In this document: in pieces, positions 15,376 to 24,600 of the stretch
How the letters are laid out: each line of letters opens with the position of its first letter
How positions within the stretch are numbered: position 1 is the stretch's first letter
Source of the DNA: Phycisphaerales bacterium
GTDB taxonomy: Bacteria; Planctomycetota; Phycisphaerae; Phycisphaerales; UBA1924
Direction of reading: 5' to 3'
Assembly (NCBI GenBank): GCA_029213305.1
Contig: JARGPA010000002.1
Span: 87,217-151,216 of the forward strand
Length of the DNA stretch: 64,000 nucleotides
Notes under the pieces: model-generated
Told to the model about the DNA's origin: nothing
The model's database searches: none
Seen by the model: only the letters and a program-made list of their open reading frames with translations
Program-made: the position numbers and the translations under genes

Positions 15376-17181
15376 ATGGACGAAATCAAGCAAGTATTAG
15401 CAAAGGCGTCGAAAAGGCTTTTCCTGATCGATCTGCTCAAAACATTCGCAATGAGTTCATTTCTCATTCTGTGTGTGCTTTTCATTGCAAGATTAACTCA
15501 GAAACTCGTCCCAACTATTGAGATCCCGTGGGATATGACTTTCATCGGCGCTGGATTGGTCGCGATTGTGATTGCACTGATCTGGGCGCTTGCTCGCCGT
15601 CCAGATGAAGATGAAGTGGCGCGCCAAGTAGATGATCGTGCAGGATTGCGAGAATCCATATCGACTGCTTTGTGTGTGAATCAAAGTAACGATTCATGGT
15701 CAAAAGCAATCGTAGACGATGCTCAATCTCGTGCTCGTCGAGTAGTCGTGAATGACACATTACCGATTGAGCGTCCGAGATTTTGGCCAATGCCGTTTGC
15801 CGCTGCGCTCGCAATCATCGCAATTTGGTGGGTTCCTTCCACTGATGTCACTGGGTTGCTTGCAAAGAAAGAAAAGCAACAAGCGATCGAAGCTCAGATC
15901 GAAGAAGTGAAAGCAACTGTCAACGATACTAAAAAGATGATCGAAGAGATCAAAGCAAAAACCGGGATTGATATTGAGAGTGAAGGCGACGAAACTTCCC
16001 CAGAGTTAACTCCTGAAGAAACACAGTTTGTCGACCCTGAAGAAATAGCACGAGCAGCAATCAAGGAACTCACGAATCTCTCAGACAAGCTCGATGACGA
16101 ACGCAACAACGAAGAAGGCGCCACCTTCGATGCGATGAAGGATATGACTCGTCAGCTCAACAATCCTGAACAAGGCGCCGTCTCTGAGATGTCTCGCGCT
16201 ATGGCACGAGGTGATTTCGGGAAAGCGAAAGAACAACTCGAAGAACTCGCAAAGAACCTTGAAGATGGTTCAATGAGCGAAGAGCAGAAGAAGCAAGCCG
16301 CCGAGCAACTCGAAGCGATGAAAGAACAACTCGAAAAACTTGCACAGAATCGACAGAGTCTTGAAGAGCAACTCAAATCCGCCGGCGTCTCAGAACAGCA
16401 AGCGAAACAGATGTCATCTGACCCAGATGCTGTAAAAAAAGCACTGGAAGAATCAGGTGCATCACAAGAACAAATCGAGAAACTCACACAAGCAGCAAAA
16501 GCTCAGCAACGAGCGTCTGACGCTGCGAGTTCGATGGCACAAGCAATGGGTCAAATGGCTTCTGGGATGCAACAGTCTGATCAATCAGAGATGTCAGAGG
16601 GACTCGAATCGATGTCTGGACAACTCTCAAAGATGGAGATGATGCAACAAGAAATGCAATCTCTCGAATCCGCAATGGGACAATGTGAATCACAGCTCGC
16701 GTCATTGAGCGAGTGCACAAACCCAGGCAACGGACAAGGGCAAGGATTCGGGGAAAACGCAAACTGGGGCAAAACCGGACAGTTCAAAGAAGGTAGCTCA
16801 CAAGGATTCGGCAACGGATCAGGAGGCCCAGGTAAAGGGATGGGCGCAGCGCCAGACGCTCAAGCAGCGGACTTCATGCTCAAGAAAGAAAGAGCAGATG
16901 TCCAAACTACAAATGACGGCCCTGTCATCGCGTCGACAATGGTCCAAGGCTCACAAATCAGAGGCGAATCAACCGCGACATTCTCCAGTGCTGTTGAAAG
17001 CGCGACTACTCAAGCTGCAGAAGCAATTGAGACAAAGCGCGTTCCACGCAAACATGAATCCGCTGTGCAACAATACTTTGGGACACTGGATCAAGCAGCA
17101 AAGAAAGCCTCTGGAGACAAAACCAAACCCGCGCCCCAGGGCAATGACGCAGAGAAACCCGTTGAAACGAAAGATGACTAA
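15376..17181 (+). CDS. Membrane-anchored coiled-coil protein, Gln/Glu/Met-rich
   Basis: 601 residues. The start is ATG 15376, not the TTG at 15361, because GGAG at 15363-15366 sits nine bases upstream. Three or so membrane helices occur before residue 170 (about 20-45, 55-75 and 140-160). A very long coiled coil follows, rich in Glu, Gln, Ala, Lys and Met, then a Gly/Gln-rich low-complexity segment (about 450-490) and a C-terminal region. I recognise no enzyme motif. The gene for a solute-binding lipoprotein starts 3 bases downstream. Confidence 0.82.
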   Translation: MDEIKQVLAKASKRLFLIDLLKTFAMSSFLILCVLFIARLTQKLVPTIEIPWDMTFIGAGLVAIVIALIWALARRPDEDEVARQVDDRAGLRESISTALCVNQSNDSWSKAIVDDAQSRARRVVVNDTLPIERPRFWPMPFAAALAIIAIWWVPSTDVTGLLAKKEKQQAIEAQIEEVKATVNDTKKMIEEIKAKTGIDIESEGDETSPELTPEETQFVDPEEIARAAIKELTNLSDKLDDERNNEEGATFDAMKDMTRQLNNPEQGAVSEMSRAMARGDFGKAKEQLEELAKNLEDGSMSEEQKKQAAEQLEAMKEQLEKLAQNRQSLEEQLKSAGVSEQQAKQMSSDPDAVKKALEESGASQEQIEKLTQAAKAQQRASDAASSMAQAMGQMASGMQQSDQSEMSEGLESMSGQLSKMEMMQQEMQSLESAMGQCESQLASLSECTNPGNGQGQGFGENANWGKTGQFKEGSSQGFGNGSGGPGKGMGAAPDAQAADFMLKKERADVQTTNDGPVIASTMVQGSQIRGESTATFSSAVESATTQAAEAIETKRVPRKHESAVQQYFGTLDQAAKKASGDKTKPAPQGNDAEKPVETKDD

Positions 17182-17184
17182 TCA

Positions 17185-18240
17185 ATGGATTTGTTTCATC
17201 GCTTCGCGATAGGTTGTATCTGCTCGTTGGTTTTCTTCGGTGGCTGCTCAAGGAACGATTCGCAACAAGACCAAACTGTCACACTCTATACAAGTGTTGA
17301 TGATGAGTTCGCACAATTGGTCATCGATGAGTTCACATCAAAAACAGGGATCTCTGTTGATGTTTTGGGTGATACAGAAGCAACAAAGACTACTGGACTT
17401 GTCACACGCATTGCCGCAGAAATAGAACACCCGATCGCAGATGTATGGTGGTCAAGCGAACCCATGGGCACAATCCTGCTAGATCAATCAGGCGCTTTAG
17501 CGCCAGATGCGATGCGAAGTTTAGTAGCCGAGGATTGGCCGAGCACTCTGCACAGCAAGAACTGGTCATGGGTCGGAACTGCAATGCGTGCTCGGGTAAT
17601 CGGATATGCAAATGATCGGGTTCTAACTCCCCCTACTACACTTGCACAACTCACTGATCCTACATATCGAGGCCGGATCGGGATGGCGAGACCCCAGTTT
17701 GGAACTACAAGAATCCACATGGCCATGCTTGCGGATCGTTGGGGGATTGATGCGTTCGAGTCTTGGCTTCGAGCAATTAAAGAAAACAACATCAGACTCT
17801 ACGACGGAAACGCACGCGTCGTCGCTGCGATTGCAATGGGTGAGATTGATATCGGACTGACTGATACCGATGATGTTTGGGCAGGGCAACGCAACGGATG
17901 GAATGTAGATCTCGTATACGAGTCTCAAACAGATCATCCAACCTGGGATAGTACTGGCGCGACACTGATTCCAAACACTGTTGCGATCATCAATGACGCT
18001 CCGAATCGAGCACTTGCAGAACAACTCGCAACATTTCTAGTATCTGCAAATACTGAACGAATGCTTTACGAATCGAGCACTCACAATACTCCTGTTCGAC
18101 AATCCTTACGAGAGACATTGTCTGCAATGGATTTAGGTGATGACCTGCTCAGTATTGACGAGATACCGGACTATTACAGAGCATCTCAGAAGGTCCGAGA
18201 GGCGATGGATGCTTGTGAACGAGTACTGATAAGTCCTTAG
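17185..18240 (+). CDS. Solute-binding lipoprotein of an ABC transporter (FbpA-like)
   Basis: 351 residues. A lipoprotein signal peptide ends at FFGGC, with Cys21 the lipidated residue. The mature part is a type II periplasmic binding fold: VTLYTSVDDEFAQLVIDEFTSK, VWWSSEPMGTILL, and GEIDIGLTDTDD. This is the SBP_bac_6/iron(III)-binding pattern. No permease or ATPase genes accompany it. It starts 3 bases after the coiled-coil membrane protein, so the two are likely coupled. The ligand is not readable. Confidence 0.88.
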   Translation: MDLFHRFAIGCICSLVFFGGCSRNDSQQDQTVTLYTSVDDEFAQLVIDEFTSKTGISVDVLGDTEATKTTGLVTRIAAEIEHPIADVWWSSEPMGTILLDQSGALAPDAMRSLVAEDWPSTLHSKNWSWVGTAMRARVIGYANDRVLTPPTTLAQLTDPTYRGRIGMARPQFGTTRIHMAMLADRWGIDAFESWLRAIKENNIRLYDGNARVVAAIAMGEIDIGLTDTDDVWAGQRNGWNVDLVYESQTDHPTWDSTGATLIPNTVAIINDAPNRALAEQLATFLVSANTERMLYESSTHNTPVRQSLRETLSAMDLGDDLLSIDEIPDYYRASQKVREAMDACERVLISP

Positions 18241-18351
18241 TTCCCCCATATTGCTTGCGTGATCGGTACATCCTGTCTATCAACGGTATTGCTTTCCCAA
18301 ATCAGCTTGCACACCAAGAACATTCTCAACTCATTGGTCGATGAATGATTT

Positions 18352-19380
18352 GTGAAAGATACATCGAAAAAACTTGAATGGCAGTTCCGTCCGAGGGATC
18401 GACGCTCGCTCTTTTTGGGTGTCTTAATTTTTCAAGCTGCGGTACTTGTCGCTGGAGAGCTTCTGGTTGACACCTGGATTCGCAGAGAGTTCAGTCTTTC
18501 ACAGCTTGGCGCTGATCGATTATTCGTGTTTCGTATCTCAATCGCGTTCTGTGTATTTACATTAACCGGGCTTATCTTGTTTCTCGCATCGAAACGATAC
18601 CGAGACGCGCTCGAAGACGCGAACGAAGAACTAAACAAAGAAGTGACCCGTCAGGTTCGCGCCGGACTCAGCAAACGAAACGCGCTGATCTTTGGGCTCG
18701 CAAAGCTTGCAGATTATCGGGATACAGATACGGGCGCTCATCTTGAACGCATTGGGCTCTATGTGCGTGTCATCGCTGATGCTTTGCGCCCCAAGTATCC
18801 AGAAATTGATATGAAATGGATCGATCGAATTGTGCTTGCGTCTTCGCTGCACGATATCGGTAAAGTCGGTATCCCTGACTCCATCTTACTCAAACCAGGA
18901 CAACTCACTCCTGACGAACGAGCAATCATGGAAAAGCATGCGTTAATCGGCGCAGACACATTGCTCGCGATCAGATCAAAATTGGGATCTGATGAGTTCA
19001 TCGATATGGGTGTAGAAATCGCACTACAGCATCATGAACGATGGGACGGCAACGGGTACCCGTTCGGGCTTGTCGGCCAAGACATCTCGCTTGCTGCACG
19101 GATCGTTGCACTCGCAGATTTCTATGATGCAGTCACAAGCAAAAGAGTCTACAAAGAAGCAATGGGACACGAAGAAACATCAGATCTAATCTATTCACTT
19201 CGAGGAACCCATTTCGATCCAGATATCATCGATGCATTTATGGAGTGCCAGTTCGAGTTCAACTCGATCCGTTCACACAACCAAGAACAGGACGAGTCCG
19301 TACTCAAAATTCTCCATCTTGAGAATGTGGCACGCCAGTTTATCGACGAGCAAGCAAATCTCAGAAACCTTGCAGCGTAA
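18352..19380 (+). CDS. Membrane HD-GYP domain protein (putative c-di-GMP phosphodiesterase)
   Basis: 342 residues with a GTG start. Two membrane helices (about 20-40 and 58-80), a short coiled linker, then an HD-GYP domain: HD at 167-168 in SSLHDIGKVGIPD and the GYP-loop HHERWDGNGYP at 227-237, all key residues intact. HD-GYP enzymes hydrolyse cyclic di-GMP. The N-terminal loop between the helices is too short for a classical sensor domain. It stands alone, 112 bases after the preceding gene. Confidence 0.9.
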   Translation: MKDTSKKLEWQFRPRDRRSLFLGVLIFQAAVLVAGELLVDTWIRREFSLSQLGADRLFVFRISIAFCVFTLTGLILFLASKRYRDALEDANEELNKEVTRQVRAGLSKRNALIFGLAKLADYRDTDTGAHLERIGLYVRVIADALRPKYPEIDMKWIDRIVLASSLHDIGKVGIPDSILLKPGQLTPDERAIMEKHALIGADTLLAIRSKLGSDEFIDMGVEIALQHHERWDGNGYPFGLVGQDISLAARIVALADFYDAVTSKRVYKEAMGHEETSDLIYSLRGTHFDPDIIDAFMECQFEFNSIRSHNQEQDESVLKILHLENVARQFIDEQANLRNLAA

Positions 19381-19445
19381 ATAACTCGTTCGAATCGATT
19401 ACATGGAAGATCTGTATCCGTCATCCTCGACGCATAGACTTGCAT

Positions 19446-20672
19446 ATGAGCACCACAACGAACGTATCGTCGATGACAGATCTAATTTCGAGCAATCTCG
19501 ATGAAATCATTGAGATCAGACATGATCTTCATGCCCATCCTGAGATCCTCTTTACGGAAAATAGAACATCTCAAGTCATTCAAACCGAGCTCACACGCCT
19601 TGGGATCGCGTTTCGTGCCAATATGGGAGGCATAGAACCCGGTACTGGAACTGGAGTTATTGCACATATTCCTGCGACAACTGATAACCCAGGTGGTTGC
19701 GTTGGACTCAGAGCGGATATCGACGCGTTGCCCATTGAAGAGCAATCTTTGCTTCCTTACAAATCAACGATTCCAGGAAAGATGCACGCGTGCGGCCATG
19801 ACGGGCACACTTCGATCTTACTTGGAACCGCACGTGTGTTACTCGAACTAGATCATCGTCCAAACCCAGTGACCCTTGTGTTCCAACCTGCCGAAGAAGG
19901 CGGAGGCGGAGGCGAAAAGATGGTCCGCGATGGCGCACTCAAAGGAGATCCCAAAGCAGGACTCGGATCTCCGATTACTCGGATGTACGGCCTTCATGGG
20001 TGGCCAGACGAGATGTTGGGAACCATCAGCACACGCAAGGGAGCACTACTCGCGGCGACAGATACCTTTGATATCACCCTTGTAGGGACTCAAGGACACG
20101 CTGCTTATCCCCATCAATGTAACGACCCAATCGTGGCAGCTGCTCAGATTGTCAGTGCTGCTCAATCACTCGTATCGCGCAATACTCGCCCAACTGATTC
20201 GGTTGTGGTGACATTCGCACAAATTCATGCTGGGACGGCTTACAACGTAATTCCAGAGCAAGCAAGCATGAAAGGGACTATTCGAACCCTCGATCCTGAT
20301 ACCCGAGCAACAATTAAACAACGCTTCTTTGAACTCGTTGAATCCATCGCAAAGGGAATGGGGTGCGACGCGAAGATCAACTGGAATAACGGATACCCTG
20401 TCACATTCAACAATCATGACGAAGCTGATCGAGTGTCGCAAATAGCTGAAAAAGCTATACTTACCGACAAATTTACATGGATTGAAGAACCCGTCATGGG
20501 TGGCGAAGATTTCGCGTATTACGGCCTAGAAGTGCCTGCTTGCTTCTATACTTTGGGACTCAATGAGTCAGAAACTGAGCCTTATCCTGGGCTCCACACA
20601 CCGAGCTTTGATTTCAACGACAAAGCGATTGGGATCGGTATTGAGATGATGTGCCTATTGGCGCTATCCTAA
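19446..20672 (+). CDS. M20 family amidohydrolase/peptidase
   Basis: 408 residues. The metal-binding motif HACGHDGHTS, then PAEEGGGGG with the Glu pair and a late MGGEDFAYY match the M20D hippurate-hydrolase/N-acyl-amino-acid amidohydrolase subfamily. These cytosolic di-metal enzymes remove acyl groups from amino acids. The exact substrate is not clear. The open frame includes a TTG at 19440, but ATG 19446 (MSTTTN) is preferred. Confidence 0.9.
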   Translation: MSTTTNVSSMTDLISSNLDEIIEIRHDLHAHPEILFTENRTSQVIQTELTRLGIAFRANMGGIEPGTGTGVIAHIPATTDNPGGCVGLRADIDALPIEEQSLLPYKSTIPGKMHACGHDGHTSILLGTARVLLELDHRPNPVTLVFQPAEEGGGGGEKMVRDGALKGDPKAGLGSPITRMYGLHGWPDEMLGTISTRKGALLAATDTFDITLVGTQGHAAYPHQCNDPIVAAAQIVSAAQSLVSRNTRPTDSVVVTFAQIHAGTAYNVIPEQASMKGTIRTLDPDTRATIKQRFFELVESIAKGMGCDAKINWNNGYPVTFNNHDEADRVSQIAEKAILTDKFTWIEEPVMGGEDFAYYGLEVPACFYTLGLNESETEPYPGLHTPSFDFNDKAIGIGIEMMCLLALS

Positions 20673-20755
20673 AGGCTGATTCTGGCCGACGAACATTCGA
20701 CAGATTTGCTCGTATATTGTTTATGCAGAGCCGTCCGAAAACCGATGGAGTGAGT

Positions 20756-21193
20756 ATGAATCGCAGAGCCAACGCACTATCGAAGTCACTGATCATCGTT
20801 GCTGGAGCCACACTGTTGGCTTTCTCCTCTGGTTGCCGTGTTGAACGGACCACAGGACAGCGCCATCAAGCACGCGCCGTGGACACCATCCTCCGCGCCG
20901 AGGCCATGCGTCTCAATGCTCAACCGATGTCAGAGACAACCCTTGAAGATTACGCCCATCTCAACGCGATGTACCAGGACTTGCTCCATGCTGCGATCCG
21001 TTCGGGTGAAGCTGAACCACTAACGGTTCAAGAAGCAGAGGACCTTCTACGCAAGGTTGCGTCCGAAGCTCGGATGCTCCCTGCGTTCCAAGAGTGGTCC
21101 CCTGAATCCCAGAAGAACTTTGAGGAGAACTTCTGGCGCTTCCGCCTTAAAAAGTGGCAACAGTGGCGCGGGCCGGACTACATCTACGAGTAA
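20756..21193 (+). CDS. Small lipoprotein
   Basis: 145 residues with GGAG five bases before the ATG at 20756. The upstream part of the frame (from 20651) overlaps the amidohydrolase and is not used. The N-terminus MNRRANALSKSLIIVAG followed by AFSSGC is a lipoprotein signal peptide with the cysteine at residue 27. The mature part is helical and charged, with Gln and Trp near the end (EEDL, FWRFRLKKWQQW). I recognise no family. Confidence 0.75.
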   Translation: MNRRANALSKSLIIVAGATLLAFSSGCRVERTTGQRHQARAVDTILRAEAMRLNAQPMSETTLEDYAHLNAMYQDLLHAAIRSGEAEPLTVQEAEDLLRKVASEARMLPAFQEWSPESQKNFEENFWRFRLKKWQQWRGPDYIYE

Positions 21194-21196
21194 ATC

Positions 21197-21682
21197 GTGC
21201 CCAACAGACATGAAGAATCTAAGAACCGATCACGAATATGGTCGGTTTTTTTGCAACTACTCAATGTTTTTCGCCGCACTCCACATTCGTCTCCGTATCT
21301 TGTTGTCAAGAAAGACGGCTTTGATGTGATCAATAGGAATGAATATTGTTGGAGTTTGAAATGGGATGAAGTAACAGGCGTAGTTGCGTATAAGCAAGCT
21401 CAGATTTCCACAGACTTGATCTGCTTTGGATTTCAGATAGGTACAAATGCAGATACGTTGTGGTGTATCAACGAAGACATCCCTGGGTTTGATGAAGTCG
21501 TTGGAGATATTACACGGATCACCGCAGGTGCTTGGCCCAACCGATTCTCTGATATTGCTGTTCCTCCATTTGAGTTTAATTGGACAGAACTCTGGAACGC
21601 ACCTAACTCTATCCCAATTGCGGAAAACCCGAAGCTCTTGATTTGGAAGAAGATCCCTAACGATCTACTACCTACAAGGTAA
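21197..21682 (+). CDS. Hypothetical protein, PH-like pattern
   Basis: 161 residues with a GTG start three bases after the lipoprotein stop. It carries alternating strands (YLVVKKDGFDVINRN, WSLKWDEVTGVVAYK, DLICFGFQIG, LWCINEDIPGFDEVV) reminiscent of small PH-like domain proteins in many bacterial genomes. No catalytic or export signal. Probably cotranscribed with the lipoprotein gene. Function unknown. Confidence 0.6.
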   Translation: MPNRHEESKNRSRIWSVFLQLLNVFRRTPHSSPYLVVKKDGFDVINRNEYCWSLKWDEVTGVVAYKQAQISTDLICFGFQIGTNADTLWCINEDIPGFDEVVGDITRITAGAWPNRFSDIAVPPFEFNWTELWNAPNSIPIAENPKLLIWKKIPNDLLPTR

Positions 21683-21703
21683 ATAGGTTGAATACAATCC
21701 TCC

Positions 21704-23161
21704 GTGTCAGATGATCCCGATACATCTTTTCTCGACGACGAAGGGCATTCGCCTGCTTCGGATCCGCCGCCTTGGGGGACAGAGTCTCATGAGGTTCGCA
21801 TGACTCGTTTGCACAACGAGGCAAGGCAACTCCATGCGCTCCCCGGCGTGTATCTCATGAAGGATCACAAAGGGGTCGTCATCTATGTCGGGAAAGCTTC
21901 AAAGCTCTGTGATCGAGTGTCATCGTATTTTTTACCTTCAACTGATCTTGGTCCTCGCAAGAACAAGTTACTCGATGAAGTCCACTCATTCGATACATTC
22001 ACGACAGAGACAGCGTGGGAAGCGCTGCTGGCTGAGAACCGCTTAATCAAGGACATCCATCCAAGACACAATGCTGCACAAAAGGATGATCGTACATTTC
22101 CGTATCTCGTCATCACGATGGGTGAAGACTATCCACGCGTCTTTGTGACACGCAACCCAACTGGGATCAAAGCAGACGGGACAAAGGATCGTCGTTTTAA
22201 TGGCGCCAGTATTCTTGGACCATTTACATCTCCGGGTTCGCTCCATCGCGCGCTCGATGCACTTCAAGGCGTATTCAAGTTTCGAACTTGCTCTCTCGAC
22301 ATCATCGAAGGAGATAAGAATAACAAGTTCTTTCGGCCTTGCTTGCTCAAGTCCATCGGGAAATGCACAGCGCCATGCAACGAGAGCATCTCGAAAGAAG
22401 TGTATCGAGAAGACATCAGTCGATTAGTCCGATTCTTCAAATCCAAGCGCTCGACGATGCTCAAAGAACTCGAAATAGAGATGGAGTCTGCGTCGAATTC
22501 ACTCGACTTTGAATCCGCTGCAGTCCTACGGGATCAAATCAAATCCATCCGCAAACTCGAAGAACGCGCATCGCAATCCGATCAATGGCAACCCGAATCT
22601 GAGATTGGATACATCGACCCGCTCAAAGGGTGTGCTAGTTTACAGCGTGCTCTCGACATGGAAAAACCCATCCGATGCGTTGAAGGATTCGACATTGCAC
22701 ATCTGCAAGGGAACGAGACTGTTGCGTCGAAAGTCTGTTTCATTGATGGACGCCCGTTCAAGCAAGAATACAGGCGATTCCGTATTAAATCATTTTCGAA
22801 CCTCTCGCACGGAAGAGCAAACGATGATTACCAATCCATGCGCGAAGTAATCTCTCGCAGATATCGTGAAGCTGGAGAAGGACACGAACTCTATCCGGAT
22901 GTCATCTTAATCGACGGCGGGCTCGGGCAACTTCATGCAGCGATGGATGCATTTGAACAACTCGATGTCCAGCCTCCAATGGTTGTCTCTCTCGCAAAGA
23001 AAGAAGAACTGATCTACATGCGTGGATCAACTGAACCAATCAAACTCGGACGCAATAATCCTGGATTGCGTTTGTTACAACAGGTACGAGATGAATCGCA
23101 TCGGTTTGCGCAGCATTATCATCATATATTGCGGCGAAAGAAAACGCTTGGAGAGGATTGA
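21704..23161 (+). CDS. uvrC: UvrC-type excinuclease subunit lacking the C-terminal HhH domain
   Basis: 485 residues with a GTG start. The order is: a short N-terminal extension; GIY-YIG nuclease (ALPGVYLMKDHKG and VIYVGKAS, about 45-66); a cysteine-rich region (CSLDI, CLLKSIGKCTAPC); a UVR motif (about 249-275, DFESAAVLRDQIK); and the RNase H-like second nuclease (EGFDIAHLQGNETVAS, VILIDGGLGQL, VRDESHRFAQHYH). It then stops: the tandem helix-hairpin-helix region (about 100 residues in E. coli UvrC) is absent, and the next gene is convergent eight bases away. UvrC makes both incisions in nucleotide excision repair. Confidence 0.9.
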   Translation: MSDDPDTSFLDDEGHSPASDPPPWGTESHEVRMTRLHNEARQLHALPGVYLMKDHKGVVIYVGKASKLCDRVSSYFLPSTDLGPRKNKLLDEVHSFDTFTTETAWEALLAENRLIKDIHPRHNAAQKDDRTFPYLVITMGEDYPRVFVTRNPTGIKADGTKDRRFNGASILGPFTSPGSLHRALDALQGVFKFRTCSLDIIEGDKNNKFFRPCLLKSIGKCTAPCNESISKEVYREDISRLVRFFKSKRSTMLKELEIEMESASNSLDFESAAVLRDQIKSIRKLEERASQSDQWQPESEIGYIDPLKGCASLQRALDMEKPIRCVEGFDIAHLQGNETVASKVCFIDGRPFKQEYRRFRIKSFSNLSHGRANDDYQSMREVISRRYREAGEGHELYPDVILIDGGLGQLHAAMDAFEQLDVQPPMVVSLAKKEELIYMRGSTEPIKLGRNNPGLRLLQQVRDESHRFAQHYHHILRRKKTLGED

Positions 23162-23169
23162 TTGGGTCT

Positions 23170-24564
23170 TCACTCCTTCCGTTCACACTTGATCTCCATC
23201 CCATTTTGAAACAGAGTCACACTCGTTGCGTCATTGTTCTCTGAAACTTCAAACTCAATCTCTGCATCTACGAGTTTGATTCGGAAACGGTGATCACGAA
23301 CATGAAGGAGTACGAGCGGTTGTTGCCCGGTGATCTGTGTGAATAATCGACCGTTGGCTGAAGTGATGAACATATCGAATCCCATCGTGGAGTGATATGT
23401 CCCAACGAGTCGTTCAAGAACTGCATCATCGATCTTCTCATCGATTTCGAGTTCGATTGGATCTGGGTCCATGCCTGCGAGCGATTGGAGAATTTTTTCG
23501 CCACAAACTGTTGTTTCGAACGCAGCTCCGTTTGCGAGAACAACAACTGCGATATCCATTTCTCGACTGAGCCCCATGTATGATGAGAACCCGCCGGTCA
23601 TGCCGTTGTGCCAATATCCTTGGCCGTCGCGTGCGATGAACCATCCTGAGCAGACTTGTTGACCCATTGATTCTGCTTTGTACAACGGTTCACGCGATAT
23701 CTTCAATGATTCAGTGATATCTAAACCCGAGTCATCGAACTGTTTCATATTCGCGGCTGCGAACTTGAGCAGCCCTGGCGCGTTGGTCACCCACATCCCA
23801 GCGGGATCCATCGCTCCTGTTTTTCCCCACGCTTTTGTAAGTCGGCCCGAGGTAGTTGCAGGAGCAAGTTGTCCAAGTTGGTCTTGGGAGAGTTCAATCG
23901 TAAAGTTCTCGATCCCTAAAGGTTCGAGTATTCGTTCTTTGACGAGTGATTCGTATTCGTCTTGTACATTAACTGAAACCAAAGTCCCAAGCATTCCAAC
24001 AGCGTAGTTTGAATATTCAAACTCTGTACCTGGCGCTTGCTTGAGAGGCATGATTTTGGTTGCTTCAAACATCATCTCTTGGGTGTAACCTCCGAATGGA
24101 TTTTCTCCATCACTTGGCGCGAGATTGAATGGCGCCGTTCCCCATCCTGAAGTATGCGTCGTGAGATGCCAAAGCTTGAGCTCTTCGCCGTCAACTGCTT
24201 TGATTTGGTACCCATCGGGTAACAAATCATTGACTATTGTGTCTCGCGTAAGTTCCTCGCGCCGGACTGCATCTGCAAAGAGAACTCCAGTGATAACCTT
24301 CGAGATTGAACCAATTTCATAGAGTGTATCTATTGTTGGAGATTCATCTTGGTTGAAATCCAGTGTCCCCATTGGATAGTAACTGACTTCGCCGTCCTTA
24401 TAAATTCCGACGACCGCACCTGGTATTAGCTCGGCTTCAATCATCGGAGAAAGTTGCTTATCAACTATCTTGCGATAATCAGGCTCGTCTGCGATCGCAG
24501 ATGTGTGAATTGAAGATAAGGATATCGCAGAAGCAACAATACAGTACTGATAGAGAATATTCAT
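23170..24564 (-). CDS. Exported serine hydrolase of the class C beta-lactamase fold
   Basis: 464 residues with an N-terminal signal peptide (MNILYQYCIVASAISLSS, cleavage after a region ending SAIA). The class C/DD-peptidase motifs are the serine motif SISK (GSISKVITG) and YSNYAVGML. Later are HNGMTGGFSSYMGLS (the HNG third motif) and a C-terminal strand domain. Members include EstB, LACTB and penicillin-binding proteins; the substrate is not determined. It ends eight bases from the convergent uvrC stop. Confidence 0.88.
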   Translation of the reverse strand: MNILYQYCIVASAISLSSIHTSAIADEPDYRKIVDKQLSPMIEAELIPGAVVGIYKDGEVSYYPMGTLDFNQDESPTIDTLYEIGSISKVITGVLFADAVRREELTRDTIVNDLLPDGYQIKAVDGEELKLWHLTTHTSGWGTAPFNLAPSDGENPFGGYTQEMMFEATKIMPLKQAPGTEFEYSNYAVGMLGTLVSVNVQDEYESLVKERILEPLGIENFTIELSQDQLGQLAPATTSGRLTKAWGKTGAMDPAGMWVTNAPGLLKFAAANMKQFDDSGLDITESLKISREPLYKAESMGQQVCSGWFIARDGQGYWHNGMTGGFSSYMGLSREMDIAVVVLANGAAFETTVCGEKILQSLAGMDPDPIELEIDEKIDDAVLERLVGTYHSTMGFDMFITSANGRLFTQITGQQPLVLLHVRDHRFRIKLVDAEIEFEVSENNDATSVTLFQNGMEIKCERKE

Positions 24565-24600
24565 AATCTATTGTACCGAATTGAATGCTTCGAGTTTCAC

